Positions 1-7,301 of a stretch of DNA of 15,172 bases are shown here, piece after piece. This stretch comes from RGIG5057 sp964642045 (lineage in GTDB: Bacteria; Bacillota; Clostridia; TANB77; CAG-465), in NCBI GenBank assembly GCA_964642045.1, contig CAZXLZ010000029.1:1-15172 (forward strand). Direction: 5' to 3'. Below the pieces are notes generated by a model. The model saw only the letters and a program-made list of their open reading frames with translations, was not told the origin of the DNA and did no database searches. Position 1 is the stretch's first letter; each line of letters opens with the position of its first letter. The position numbers were made by a program, and so were the translations under genes.

Positions 1-116
1 TAATTTGTGTCTTTTTATTTTCAAAACCGGTCACTTAATTTTACCATTTATATAACTATTTATTATTCATAATTTATATAGTATAATCTTTGTAATAATA
101 ATTTTTAGGAGGATTT

Positions 117-587
117 ATGATAGATAAGTTAAAAGGAAAATATGTGTTTTTTGATGTTGATGGTACTTTATCAGAATATAGACATAATGACAGACTATAT
201 GCAAGCGGGCGCTCTGATATTGGGTGCCAAACTCTTGAAGATTTACTTTTTGGTGATTTATTCAAAAAATCAAGACCACTTAAAACTATGCAAAAAATTG
301 TTGAGGGTTTAGATAGTAATAAATTATTTATATTAGGAACAGTTGTATGTAATAATGAAGTAGAGCAAAAATATATATGGCTTAAAGAAAATTATCCTAG
401 TATAAAAAGAGAAAATATTATATTTATTAGCTCTACTATGTTAAAACCTGATGTTATACTAGAGTATAGCAAACATTATAACATTAATTTAAAGGATATT
501 GCTTTTGTAGATGATAGATTGGATGTGTTAAGGAAAGCAGAAGAGATGGGTATAACAGCTTATCATCCAAGTTCATTTACTGAGTAG
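117..587 (+). CDS. HAD-superfamily hydrolase (small phosphatase-like)
   Basis: A 156-residue haloacid-dehalogenase-fold protein, probably a cytosolic phosphatase of unknown substrate. HAD motif I is clear at residues 12-18 (FDVDGTL), giving nucleophile D13 and acid/base D15. T75 in ILGT fits motif II, K110 fits the conserved lysine, and D132-D133 in FVDDRLD form the magnesium-binding motif IV. The cap between residues 20 and 65 is short. At this length the protein is smaller than many HAD phosphatases but complete in all four motifs. The start is set by AGGAGG at 107-112, and a TATAAT at 82-87 could be its -10, although no good -35 is seen. It ends 23 bases before the next gene and is probably co-transcribed with it. 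Family assignment is confident; substrate is not. Confidence 0.88.
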   Translation: MIDKLKGKYVFFDVDGTLSEYRHNDRLYASGRSDIGCQTLEDLLFGDLFKKSRPLKTMQKIVEGLDSNKLFILGTVVCNNEVEQKYIWLKENYPSIKRENIIFISSTMLKPDVILEYSKHYNINLKDIAFVDDRLDVLRKAEEMGITAYHPSSFTE

Positions 588-610
588 ATTGTATAGATAG
601 GAGAATAGAA

Positions 611-1237
611 ATGATAGAAAATATTAAATGGCTAGGTCATAGCACAGTTAAATTTTTAGGTGATACTGTTATATATGTTGATCCGTATAATATAAAGGAA
701 AGCTTTAATGATGCGGATATTATATTTATAACTCACGATCATTATGATCATTTTTCAAAAGATGACATAGAAAAATGCAGGAAAACAGGTACAAAAATAG
801 TTATAACAAGTGATTTATTAGAAGATGTAAAAAAGCTGGATTTTAAAAGTGATGAGATAATAGAGGTAGTCCCAAATAGTAGTTATAGTATGGGTAAAAT
901 AAAATTCTATACTGTGCCAGCATATAACATTAACAAAGAGTATCACAAAAAGGAATATAACTGGGTGGGATATATTATAGAAATTAATAATGTTAGATAT
1001 TATATTGCTGGTGATACTGATATAACTGAGGAAAATAAAAAAGTTAAATGTGATGTAGCATTTTTACCAATAGGTGGAACTTTTACTATGGATTATAAAG
1101 AAGCAGCGATGCTTGCAAATGAAATAAAGCCTAAAATGGTTATACCTATTCATTATGGAATGATAGTTGGAAGTAAAGAGGATGGAAACAGTTTCAAAGA
1201 GCTTTTAAATAAAGATATAAAATGTGAGATTTTGTAA
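611..1237 (+). CDS. MBL-fold metal-dependent hydrolase (UlaG/UPF0173-like)
   Basis: A 208-residue metallo-beta-lactamase-fold hydrolase, predicted cytosolic and metal-binding. The signature THDHYDH lies at residues 41-47 (H42, H44, D46, H47). Further ligand candidates are D135 in AGDTD and H181 in IPIHYG. The N-terminal WLGHSTV (residues 7-13) and PAYN at 103-106 are typical of the UlaG/UPF0173-type branch rather than glyoxalase II or lactamases. The family includes lactonases and phosphodiesterases, so the reaction cannot be named. The length is typical of the shorter members. A weak ribosome site (ATAGGAG, about 597-603) precedes the ATG. It follows the HAD gene closely, suggesting a two-gene transcript that ends at the long hairpin at 1389-1448. 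Confidence 0.88.
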   Translation: MIENIKWLGHSTVKFLGDTVIYVDPYNIKESFNDADIIFITHDHYDHFSKDDIEKCRKTGTKIVITSDLLEDVKKLDFKSDEIIEVVPNSSYSMGKIKFYTVPAYNINKEYHKKEYNWVGYIIEINNVRYYIAGDTDITEENKKVKCDVAFLPIGGTFTMDYKEAAMLANEIKPKMVIPIHYGMIVGSKEDGNSFKELLNKDIKCEIL

Positions 1238-1296
1238 TTAATGAAAATAAGATTTTTAAGACAGTAGAATAATATTGATTATATTGATTATTGTAA

Positions 1297-1386
1297 TTAA
1301 TAACTTGGATTAGATATGAAGTAATCACTTCTTTGGAAAAAGAGCTTTATTACACATTACTAAAAAATTTTAAAGATTTGTTATAA
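1297..1386 (+). pseudogene. possible C-terminal gene remnant
   Basis: The stretch between the hydrolase stop and the long hairpin has no intact gene. One frame stays open for about 29 codons up to TAA at 1384-1386 and reads ...SLEKELYYTLLKNFKDLL. This helical pattern resembles the last helix of MarR-type regulators, where an 'L(S/E)-E-E-x-x-x-L-x-x-L-L-x-x-L' tail is common. There is no start codon with a ribosome site and the match is short. It may be chance; it is listed because it ends cleanly at a terminator as a gene would. Confidence 0.18.
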
Positions 1387-1388
1387 CA

Positions 1389-1448
1389 AGAAAGAATAAC
1401 AAAATAGGCAGTAACTAAGTTAGGTTACCGCCTATTTTTATTCTTTCT
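1389..1448. terminator. long bidirectional hairpin terminator
   Basis: Arms 1389-1415 and 1424-1448 pair over almost their whole length. The core AAAATAGGC/GCCTATTTT and GTAAC/GTTAC are joined by an 8-base loop with one A-C mismatch, and the outer AGAAAGAATA arm pairs with TATTCTTTCT after a 2-base bulge. T-rich flanks on both strands let it stop the plus-strand hydrolase transcript and the minus-strand small-gene transcript. It overlaps the stop codon of the minus-strand gene. Confidence 0.8.
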
Positions 1449-1698
1449 ATTTAGTATTTTTGTAAGTTCTCATTTGGCTTTTCTTTTTCATATCTGCAAG
1501 TTCCCTTTTGATTCTTTTGGTACGTGCATATTCAAGTGAATTTTTATCTTTTCTACATTTTGAAATAAGAATTTGCTCACCATGGATAGCACGTACTATT
1601 TTCCTATCCGGTAAATATTTACAAGGACAATCTTTTTCATTGCAAAGCGAGCATTTAATAGCAGTCTTTAAGCAAGAAAAAAATGTAAATTCGGTCAT
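1447..1698 (-). CDS. small Cys-rich protein, unknown function
   Basis: An 83-residue protein that I do not recognise. Its N-terminal half has six cysteines (C9, C16, C19, C24, C26, C48), including CSLCNEKDCPC at 16-26, which suggests a small zinc- or iron-sulfur-binding knuckle. The C-terminal half (about 49-83) is strongly basic with repeated KR/KK pairs and probably helical. A ribosome site (AAGGAG on the minus strand, near 1706-1711) is well placed before the ATG, which supports a real gene. It follows the 62-residue gene by 24 bases on the same strand and should share its promoter. Basic tail plus metal knuckle would fit nucleic-acid binding, but that is inference only. Confidence 0.65.
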   Translation of the reverse strand: MTEFTFFSCLKTAIKCSLCNEKDCPCKYLPDRKIVRAIHGEQILISKCRKDKNSLEYARTKRIKRELADMKKKSQMRTYKNTK

Positions 1699-1722
1699 TT
1701 TATTTCTCCTTTAACAATATAT

Positions 1723-1911
1723 TTATGTTTTCCTTTTAGTATGCAGTGACTTTGATTTCATTGCTTCAAATTCCTTAAATGCAATTTTCTTCATAGATTT
1801 CCTTAAATTTTCATTAATCTTATGGACGCGAGCTGATATCTTTTCATCTTCTAATGGTGTGGTGTTATTAGAAGAGTTTACAATATCTACAGTTTGAAAC
1901 GTTATTGCCAT
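1723..1911 (-). CDS. small basic helical protein, unknown function
   Basis: A 62-residue protein, first gene of a two-gene minus-strand unit. There is no recognised family. The N-terminal 20 residues are polar and Ser/Asn/Thr-rich. Residues 23-62 look like one or two amphipathic helices rich in Lys and Arg (KINENLRKSMKKIAFKEF). There is no signal peptide or membrane segment. The start is supported by AGGAG (minus strand, about 1921-1927) and by a well-formed promoter at 1964-1992. The same Lys-rich style appears in the next gene's tail, so the two may act together, but nothing shows how. Confidence 0.6.
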   Translation of the reverse strand: MAITFQTVDIVNSSNNTTPLEDEKISARVHKINENLRKSMKKIAFKEFEAMKSKSLHTKRKT

Positions 1912-1963
1912 AATCTTTTTTCTCCTTTTAATTATATTTGGAATTTTTTATTTTACCTACAAA

Positions 1964-1992
1964 ATTATACCATATTTTAGTGGTATTGTAAA
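1964..1992 (-). promoter_or_regulatory. sigma-A-type promoter for the 62/83-residue genes
   Basis: Read on the minus strand: TTTACA (1987-1992), a 17-base spacer, then TATAAT (1964-1969), preceded by TGG as in extended -10 promoters. It lies about 50 bases before the start at 1911. Confidence 0.75.
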
Positions 1993-2126
1993 ATAAAAGA
2001 TATTAATTTATTTGTATAGTTATATAAAATGTAATTAAATTTTAGCATAAGTATATAATTTGTAGAAAATTTATAGTATAATCTAGTCATAAAAAGTTTT
2101 AAGCTTTTACGGCAAGAGGTGTTTAT

Positions 2127-3140
2127 ATGGAAAATAAGTTAACCGAAGTTAATAATATATTTGATAATATTAAGGAACTTATAATAAATAGTAGAAATAG
2201 AGTATACAGTGCAGTTAATACTGAAATGATTAATTTATATTGGAACATAGGTAAAGCTATTATGGAAATTCAGCAGGGCGATGAAAGAGCAAGCTATGGT
2301 GATGCTGTTTTAGAAAAATTATCTGAAAAATTAACTAAAGAATTTGGTAAGGGCTTTTCTAAGAGAAATTTAGAAAGAATGAGAAAATTTTATATTTATT
2401 TTCCAATTGCGACAACAGTGTCGCCGCAATTAAGTTGGTCACATTATCTTGTACTTCTAAAAATTGATGAAGAACCAAAAAGACAGTTTTATATAAATGA
2501 AACAATCAATTCTAAATGGAGTGTTAGAGAACTTGAGAGGCAGAAAGATTCATTATTATATGAAAGACTTATTCTTTCTGCTGACAAAGAAAAAATATTA
2601 GAACTTTCAGAGAAAGGGCAAGTTTTAAGAGAAAGTAAGGATTTAGTAAAGGATCCATTTGTATTAGAGTTTTTAGATATAAAAGAAAATACAGATTATT
2701 TAGAAAGCGATTTAGAAAAGAATATATTAGAGCATCTAAAAGAATTTTTATTAGAGTTAGGTAAGGGCTTTAGTTATGTAGGAAATCAGGTAAGATTAAC
2801 TCTTGATGATGAACATTTTTATCCAGATCTTGTTTTTTATAATAGGCTTTTGAAATGCTTTGTTATAATTGATCTCAAAATAGGTAAGGTAACTCATCAA
2901 GATATTGGACAAATGCAAATGTACGTTAATTATTATGATAGAGAAATAAAAAGTAATGATGAAAATCAGACATTGGGAATACTACTATCAACAAACAAAA
3001 ATGAAACAGTTGTAAAATATACTCTTCCAGAGGATAACAATACAATTTTTTCATCAGAGTATAAATTACATATGCCGACAGAACAAGAATTAATAACTGC
3101 TATTGAAGAGGAAAAGAAAAATTTTGAACTTGGTAAATAG
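2127..3140 (+). CDS. YhcG/DUF1016-family PD-(D/E)XK nuclease
   Basis: A 337-residue two-domain protein. Residues about 10-150 match the DUF1016 N-terminal winged-helix-like domain (VYSAVNTEMINLYWNIGKAI, then FGKGFSKRNLERMRKFY). Residues about 165-325 match the YhcG nuclease domain. Catalytic candidates are D234 in YPDLVFY, D249 and K251 in IIDLKIG (the D...(D/E)-x-K pattern), with Q262 in IGQMQMYV following. The length matches full-length family members, so it looks intact. The family is widespread, often beside restriction-modification or mobile genes, and thought to act on DNA; its role is not settled. A TATAAT at 2077-2082 and the site AGAGGTG at 2115-2121 precede the start. It is first in a close-packed plus-strand run, with 32 bases to the PatB gene. 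Confidence 0.92.
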   Translation: MENKLTEVNNIFDNIKELIINSRNRVYSAVNTEMINLYWNIGKAIMEIQQGDERASYGDAVLEKLSEKLTKEFGKGFSKRNLERMRKFYIYFPIATTVSPQLSWSHYLVLLKIDEEPKRQFYINETINSKWSVRELERQKDSLLYERLILSADKEKILELSEKGQVLRESKDLVKDPFVLEFLDIKENTDYLESDLEKNILEHLKEFLLELGKGFSYVGNQVRLTLDDEHFYPDLVFYNRLLKCFVIIDLKIGKVTHQDIGQMQMYVNYYDREIKSNDENQTLGILLSTNKNETVVKYTLPEDNNTIFSSEYKLHMPTEQELITAIEEEKKNFELGK

Positions 3141-3172
3141 TTTTAATTATGTAATAAAAAAAGGAGGACATA

Positions 3173-4336
3173 ATGAATTTTGATGATGATATAAATAGAT
3201 ATGATACTAATAGTTTAAAGTATGATTTTAAATCTGACAAAAATAAACCTGATGATGTATATCCTATGTGGGTAGCAGATATGGATTTTAAATGTTGTGA
3301 TGAAATCTTAAAAGATATGCATAAAAGGATTGATCATGGAATTTTTGGGTATTCAAAAAATGATGAAAAGTATTTTAATGCTATTTATAAATGGTATAAG
3401 AATAATTTTAATATAGAGCTAAGTGAGGACTGGCTTATAACTACTCCAGGAGTAGTGTTTGCACTAGCAACAGCTGTTAAAACCTTGACAGAAGAAAATG
3501 ATTATGTACTTATTAATAATCCTGTATATTATCCTTTTACAGAAGTAGCTGAGGATAATAACAGAAAGATTATAAGTAGTGATTTAATATTAAAGAATGA
3601 ACATTATGAAATTGACTTTGAGGATTTTGAAAATAAAATTAGAAAGTATAATATAAAGTTATTTTTGCTATGTTCTCCTCATAACCCTGTTGGTAGAGTT
3701 TGGAATAAGGGTGAGCTAGATAGAATTATAGAAATATGTAAAAGATATAATGTATTTATTGTTTGCGATGAAATTCACAGTGACTTTGTATGGAAGAAAA
3801 ATCATACATGTATATTAAATTATGAAGATTATAAAGAAAATATAATTTTATGTACTGCTCCAACAAAAACTTTTAATCTAGCAGGCTTGCAAGTTTCTAA
3901 TATATTTATACCAAATGAGGAAATAAGGCATAAATTTCAGCTAGAGTTATGGAATACAGGATATAGCCTTATAAACATAATGGGGCTTGTTGCATGCACG
4001 TCAGCATATGAAAAAGGTAAGAGGTGGCTAGATGAATTAAAGGAGTATTTGATAGATAATATAGATTATGTTGATAAATTTTTAAAAGAGAGACTTCCTA
4101 AAATTAAATTGATTTATCCTGAAGGAACATATCTTTTATGGTTGGATTTTAGAAAACTAAATCTATCTGATGACAAAATTGAGGAGATAATGATTAAAGA
4201 AGCAAAATTATGGTTAGATAGTGGAAAAATGTTTGGAAGTTCTGGAGAAGGATTTCAAAGATTAAATATTGCACTTCCAAGAGTTAAATTAGAAACTGCT
4301 ATGAAACAGTTAGAAAGAGCTTTTAAGGATTTTTAA
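3173..4336 (+). CDS. patB: PatB/MalY-type PLP-dependent C-S lyase or aminotransferase
   Basis: A 387-residue fold-type I PLP enzyme of the MalY/PatB group, which cleaves cystathionine or related C-S bonds to pyruvate, ammonia and a thiol; some members are regulators or aminotransferases. Group-typical YPMWVADMDF lies at residues 30-39. HNPVGR at 170-175, D199 in CDEIHSDF (pairs with the pyridine nitrogen) and K232 in APTKTFNLAGL (Schiff-base lysine) are all present. The C-terminal QRLNIALPR carries the expected carboxylate-binding arginine. The length is normal for the group. The start is fixed by AAGGAGG at 3161-3167. It lies 32 bases after the nuclease gene and 12 before the acyltransferase gene. 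Substrate cannot be read from sequence. Confidence 0.93.
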   Translation: MNFDDDINRYDTNSLKYDFKSDKNKPDDVYPMWVADMDFKCCDEILKDMHKRIDHGIFGYSKNDEKYFNAIYKWYKNNFNIELSEDWLITTPGVVFALATAVKTLTEENDYVLINNPVYYPFTEVAEDNNRKIISSDLILKNEHYEIDFEDFENKIRKYNIKLFLLCSPHNPVGRVWNKGELDRIIEICKRYNVFIVCDEIHSDFVWKKNHTCILNYEDYKENIILCTAPTKTFNLAGLQVSNIFIPNEEIRHKFQLELWNTGYSLINIMGLVACTSAYEKGKRWLDELKEYLIDNIDYVDKFLKERLPKIKLIYPEGTYLLWLDFRKLNLSDDKIEEIMIKEAKLWLDSGKMFGSSGEGFQRLNIALPRVKLETAMKQLERAFKDF

Positions 4337-4348
4337 AAAGGAGAAAAT

Positions 4349-5371
4349 ATGTATAGTTTATATGAATTAGTAAAGTACATTTCTTTAGATGATATTCCTA
4401 GTTCTTGGAAAAATTGTTATGAAGATATAACAAAAAAGTATTATGATAATTGGCTTGATAAGTATAACTTTGATTTGATTTTGTCATATTATGAATTTGA
4501 TGATAATTTTAAAGAAAGATTTTTTAAGGAAATAAATTTATTAAAAAAAGCAAGCAAGCTAAATTTTATTTGTTATATAATGTACTATATTTTATTCTTA
4601 GCAGATTTTAAGAATTATTATAATATATGGTCTTGGAAATCAACCAAAAATGTATTTAAGAATAATGGTAGCTATATGATTAATGTAGTCTCTTTACTTT
4701 GTGGATATGAATTTCATATAAAAAATATGGAGCTTAGGAATTTCGATGACAAACAGATAGAGATGCAGAAATATAATATAAGATTAACGTGCACAAATGA
4801 TACTACTAGATATAATATTGACGGTATAAGATTTAGCCAGATGATTTGGGGTTCTTTCTTTATGAAAGGAAATCTAATCCAGGTTGGAAGATTACAATAC
4901 GAAATTGGTGTGCTGAATTTTGATAAGCTAGATAAATACTTTAAGGAAAAACATAAATATATTTATATACATATTCCAAGAGATAATAATTTAAGTGAAG
5001 ATGATGTTAATGATTCACTTAATAGAGCTGTTATAGATATCAAAAGATTTTATCCTAGTTACAGGAATGAAAAACTTGCTTTTTTTACAAATACATGGCT
5101 TTTAAGTCCTGAGCTTAAGTATATTTTAGCAGTAGATAGCAATATAATGAAGTTTCAAAATAGATTTAAAATTATTGAATATGAAGAGTGTACAAAAGAT
5201 TTCTTAAATTTTGTTTTTGATATTGGTATAGAAAATGTAGAGTACGAAAATTTGAAAGAAGAAACAACGCTTCAAAAAGGACTTAAGAAAAAACTAATAA
5301 ACGGTGATAAATTGCACTTGGGGCTGGGTATCTTAAATAATAATTTTCTTAGAGAAGGAGAATTAACATGA
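4349..5371 (+). CDS. GNAT-like acyltransferase-domain protein
   Basis: A 340-residue protein resembling the Firmicute family annotated as acyltransferase-domain protein, with an N-terminal helical NAT_N-like part (about 1-130) and a C-terminal GNAT-like part (about 135-290). Recognisable blocks are GRLQYEIG at 180-187, HIPRD at 208-212 (usually HIPRG in the family), a run SLNRAVIDIKRFYP, then WLLSPEL at 250-256 and DSNIMKFQNRF at 263-273. The donor and acceptor are unknown. It is cytosolic by composition with no signal peptide. The ribosome site AAAAGGAG sits at 4336-4343. Its stop overlaps the next start (ATGA at 5368-5371), so translation is probably coupled. Family recognition is from remembered motifs, hence moderate certainty. 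Confidence 0.75.
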   Translation: MYSLYELVKYISLDDIPSSWKNCYEDITKKYYDNWLDKYNFDLILSYYEFDDNFKERFFKEINLLKKASKLNFICYIMYYILFLADFKNYYNIWSWKSTKNVFKNNGSYMINVVSLLCGYEFHIKNMELRNFDDKQIEMQKYNIRLTCTNDTTRYNIDGIRFSQMIWGSFFMKGNLIQVGRLQYEIGVLNFDKLDKYFKEKHKYIYIHIPRDNNLSEDDVNDSLNRAVIDIKRFYPSYRNEKLAFFTNTWLLSPELKYILAVDSNIMKFQNRFKIIEYEECTKDFLNFVFDIGIENVEYENLKEETTLQKGLKKKLINGDKLHLGLGILNNNFLREGELT

Positions 5372-5709
5372 ATATAAATATTAATAAAGTAAAAATAATA
5401 GTAACTGTTCCAAAAGAAAATGTAGATGAAGTAAGAAATGAGATTTGCAAGGCAGGCGCTGGAATAATTGGAAATTATACTTATTGCTCAATGTCTACTA
5501 AATGCATAGGGACGTTTAAACCTAATGATGAAGCCAGCCCATATATTGGTGAGAATAATAAATTAGAATTTGTAGAAGAGGAAAAATTGGAAGTAGTTTG
5601 TGATGTAAATAATGTTAAAAGTGTTATTTTAAGATTAAGGAAGGTTCATCCTTATGAAGAGCCAGCTATTGATATTGTTCCACTTTTAGATGAAGATAGT
5701 TTTAATTAG
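5368..5709 (+). CDS. Nif3/YqfO C-terminal-type domain protein
   Basis: A 113-residue stand-alone version of the PII/CutA-like domain found inside YqfO/Nif3 proteins. Signature blocks are IIVTVPKENVDEV at 10-22, AGIIGNYTYCS at 31-41, GTFKPNDEASPYIG at 48-61 and HPYEEPAIDI at 94-103. Short stand-alone copies of this length are common in Firmicutes and are usually labelled NGG1p-interacting factor 3-like. Their role is unknown; metal or small-ligand sensing is often suggested. The start codon overlaps the preceding stop (ATGA) and AAGGAG at 5355-5360 precedes it. It sits fourth in the run, 19 bases before the hydrolase gene. Confidence 0.85.
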   Translation: MNININKVKIIVTVPKENVDEVRNEICKAGAGIIGNYTYCSMSTKCIGTFKPNDEASPYIGENNKLEFVEEEKLEVVCDVNNVKSVILRLRKVHPYEEPAIDIVPLLDEDSFN

Positions 5710-5728
5710 AGTAAATGGGGGATATAGT

Positions 5729-6592
5729 ATGAATAATATAGAGTATATTAGTGATGCTTATACTAAAGATGGTTTAAAACTACCTATGGTTCATTTTGAA
5801 AGTAATGAAAAGGATATATGTGTTATTTGTATTCATGGTATGTGTGGTTCAATTATAGATAATTACTTTGCTACAGTTTGGGGAAAGTTATTATCTGAAA
5901 ATGGTATCGGCTTTATATATGAACATAATAGAGGACACTCCATTGAAAATGATATTGTTATGAAAGATGGTTCTTTTAAAAGATGTGGCACTATGTATGA
6001 AATATTTGAAGAATGCATATATGATATAGATTTAGCAATAGATGTGGCAAAAAATAAAGGATATAAAAGAATTATATTATTAGGGCATAGTTATGGATGT
6101 AATAAGGTAATTTACTATTATTACAAAAAGAAACCTGGTATTTTAGGAATAATACTTGCTAGTGCTCCAGATATGGTGGGTTCACATTTACTGGCTGAGG
6201 GCGAAGATTATAAAGAACTGCTTAAAGAGGCAAAAGTAAATATAGATAATAATGAACCTGACAAATTGCTTCATAAAATGATTGAAGACTATATGTATAT
6301 GAGCTCTGGCACTTATTATAACTGGTATAATGAAAATTCTACATTAGATAACTTACCTGTGATTTCTAATAAAAAGAATTGGGAACAATTTGAGACTATA
6401 GACGTTCCAATTCTAACTTTTTCAGGGTCTAATGAGGAAGATTATTATTTACACTTAGATTTATTAAGAGAAAAGGCATTAAATTGCAAGGATTTTGAGT
6501 ATGAAATAATTGAAAATACAGGCCATACATATGGTACAAAAGAAAAAGATATTGGTAATTTAATTCTTCATTGGATAGAAAATAGATTTTAA
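5729..6592 (+). CDS. alpha/beta hydrolase
   Basis: A 287-residue alpha/beta-hydrolase-fold protein, probably a cytosolic esterase or carboxylic-ester/amide hydrolase of unknown substrate. The oxyanion-region IHGMCGS is at 35-41, the nucleophile elbow GHSYG gives S121, and H266 in ENTGHTYG is the catalytic histidine. The acid is probably one of the acidic residues in GSNEED at 233-238. An in-frame ATG at 5690 would start inside the preceding gene; I prefer 5729 because GGGGGATA at 5717-5724 is correctly spaced and the protein then begins with normal family sequence. It is the last gene of the five-gene run and is followed by a terminator at 6605-6636. Confidence 0.88.
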   Translation: MNNIEYISDAYTKDGLKLPMVHFESNEKDICVICIHGMCGSIIDNYFATVWGKLLSENGIGFIYEHNRGHSIENDIVMKDGSFKRCGTMYEIFEECIYDIDLAIDVAKNKGYKRIILLGHSYGCNKVIYYYYKKKPGILGIILASAPDMVGSHLLAEGEDYKELLKEAKVNIDNNEPDKLLHKMIEDYMYMSSGTYYNWYNENSTLDNLPVISNKKNWEQFETIDVPILTFSGSNEEDYYLHLDLLREKALNCKDFEYEIIENTGHTYGTKEKDIGNLILHWIENRF

Positions 6593-6604
6593 AACATATA
6601 AAAT

Positions 6605-6636
6605 AGAGAGAACCTTTAATATAAAAGATTCTCTCT
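6605..6636. terminator. bidirectional terminator between convergent genes
   Basis: AGAGAGAA (6605-6612) pairs with TTCTCTCT (6629-6636), a CC/GA internal mismatch follows, then TTT/AAA and a short A/T loop. T-rich tracts lie on both sides (6637-6655 on plus; the complement of 6591-6604 on minus). It lies between the alpha/beta hydrolase stop and the converging 104-residue gene. Confidence 0.8.
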
Positions 6637-6668
6637 TTAATAATTTATTTTTTAATTCTTTCTTGTAT

Positions 6669-6983
6669 TTAAATATAAAACAGAACATTGTATGAGCTTT
6701 TTCTCAGAGATTTTTTCCTTTTCTTACTTGTTAAAACTACATCGCCATCTTTGTTTATTTTTATAGTATCACCCTTATTAATTTCAGCGATATCTGCTTT
6801 TCTGCCAATTGATAAAGTGCCATGGCGGTGGGCTTTATAAAAAAAAGGAAGTCGCCAATTTACAACATGCTGCTTGCTGTAACTATTTTGAAATCCATCC
6901 TCTAATATAACTTTGCATAATGTTACAGCAACTCTGCCTTTCTCAAAATAAACAAAAACATCCAAGTGTTTTTCTTTTTTCAT
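6669..6983 (-). CDS. unknown 104-residue protein (intact copy)
   Basis: A 104-residue protein of unrecognised family, predicted cytosolic and basic. Residues 8-21 (VFVYFEKGRVAVT) and 70-82 (GDTIKINKDGDVV) look like beta-strand segments. The tail from about residue 86 is Lys/Arg-rich (SKKRKKSLRKSS) before a hydrophobic end. It has a good promoter at 7041-7069 and a moderate ribosome site (AAAGGAAAA, minus strand, about 6989-6997). It is transcribed divergently from the 290-residue gene at 7302. A broken copy of its first 21 codons, with four residue changes, is found at 8341-8403, so the gene was part of the tandemly duplicated unit. That the fragment diverged mainly by conservative changes suggests the reading frame was once under selection. 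Confidence 0.65.
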   Translation of the reverse strand: MKKEKHLDVFVYFEKGRVAVTLCKVILEDGFQNSYSKQHVVNWRLPFFYKAHRHGTLSIGRKADIAEINKGDTIKINKDGDVVLTSKKRKKSLRKSSYNVLFYI

Positions 6984-7040
6984 ATCTTTTTTCCTTTCTG
7001 CTTAATCATGCACTTGTAATATCGAATATTAATCTATTAC

Positions 7041-7069
7041 ATTATACTATAATTTACATAAATATGCAA
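7041..7069 (-). promoter_or_regulatory. promoter of the 104-residue gene
   Basis: Minus strand: TTGCAT (7064-7069), 17-base spacer, TATAAT (7041-7046). It lies about 58 bases upstream of the start codon and back to back with the plus-strand promoter at 7116-7144. Confidence 0.75.
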
Positions 7070-7115
7070 GAGGCTTTATAAAAAATAATGAATTTCCAAA
7101 AAAAACATATTATAT

Positions 7116-7144
7116 TTGATTTTTGGTAGTGATTGTGTTAAAAT
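7116..7144 (+). promoter_or_regulatory. promoter of the 290-residue gene
   Basis: TTGATT (7116-7121), 17-base spacer, TAAAAT (7139-7144), with TGT just before the -10 as in extended -10 promoters. Unit 2 has the same arrangement at 8560-8588. The expected transcript start lies just before the run of N. Confidence 0.7.
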
Positions 7145-7151
7145 ATCACTA
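7127..7151. promoter_or_regulatory. operator-like inverted repeat over the -10, copy 1
   Basis: TAGTGAT (7127-7133) and its complement ATCACTA (7145-7151), 11 bases apart, bracket the -10 hexamer. Adding the flanking bases gives GGTAGTGAT/ATCACTAGC with one mismatch, whereas copy 2 is perfect over 9 bases. The position suggests a repressor site. No regulator gene of an obvious family lies next to it. Confidence 0.55.
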
Positions 7152-7158
7152 GCTTATT

Positions 7159-7258
7159 NNNNNNNNNNNNNNNNNNNNNNNNNNNNNNNNNNNNNNNNNN
7201 NNNNNNNNNNNNNNNNNNNNNNNNNNNNNNNNNNNNNNNNNNNNNNNNNNNNNNNNNN
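7159..7258. other. assembly gap (100 N)
   Basis: Exactly 100 N, a usual placeholder for a gap of unknown size. It falls in the leader of the 290-residue gene, between ...CTAGCTTATT and TACTAAG.... Unit 2 reads straight through this junction. Leaving out the N, the distance between the divergent start codons is 219 bases here and 243 in unit 2; the 24-base difference equals the indel at 8511-8534. The gap therefore holds nothing relative to unit 2, or an unknown number of whole units. Confidence 0.97.
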
Positions 7259-7301
7259 TACTAAGTATATACTAAATAATTATTTTAGAGGAGGAATAGC
7301 G

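Noticed and set aside
74..265. Minus-strand frame opposite the HAD gene
   Set aside because: Shadow of the HAD coding sequence, with no ribosome site or homology.
1508..1714. Plus-strand frame opposite the Cys-rich gene
   Set aside because: The minus strand has ribosome site, promoter and terminator; this frame has none.
5690..5728. Upstream start for the alpha/beta hydrolase
   Set aside because: It lies within the preceding gene and lacks a ribosome site; 5729 has a well-spaced G-rich site.
7116..7301. N-terminal extension of paralogue 1 starting at 7116
   Set aside because: It would start inside the -35 region and read through 100 N. The paralogue starts at the equivalent of 7302 with AGAGGAGG, and that start is used.
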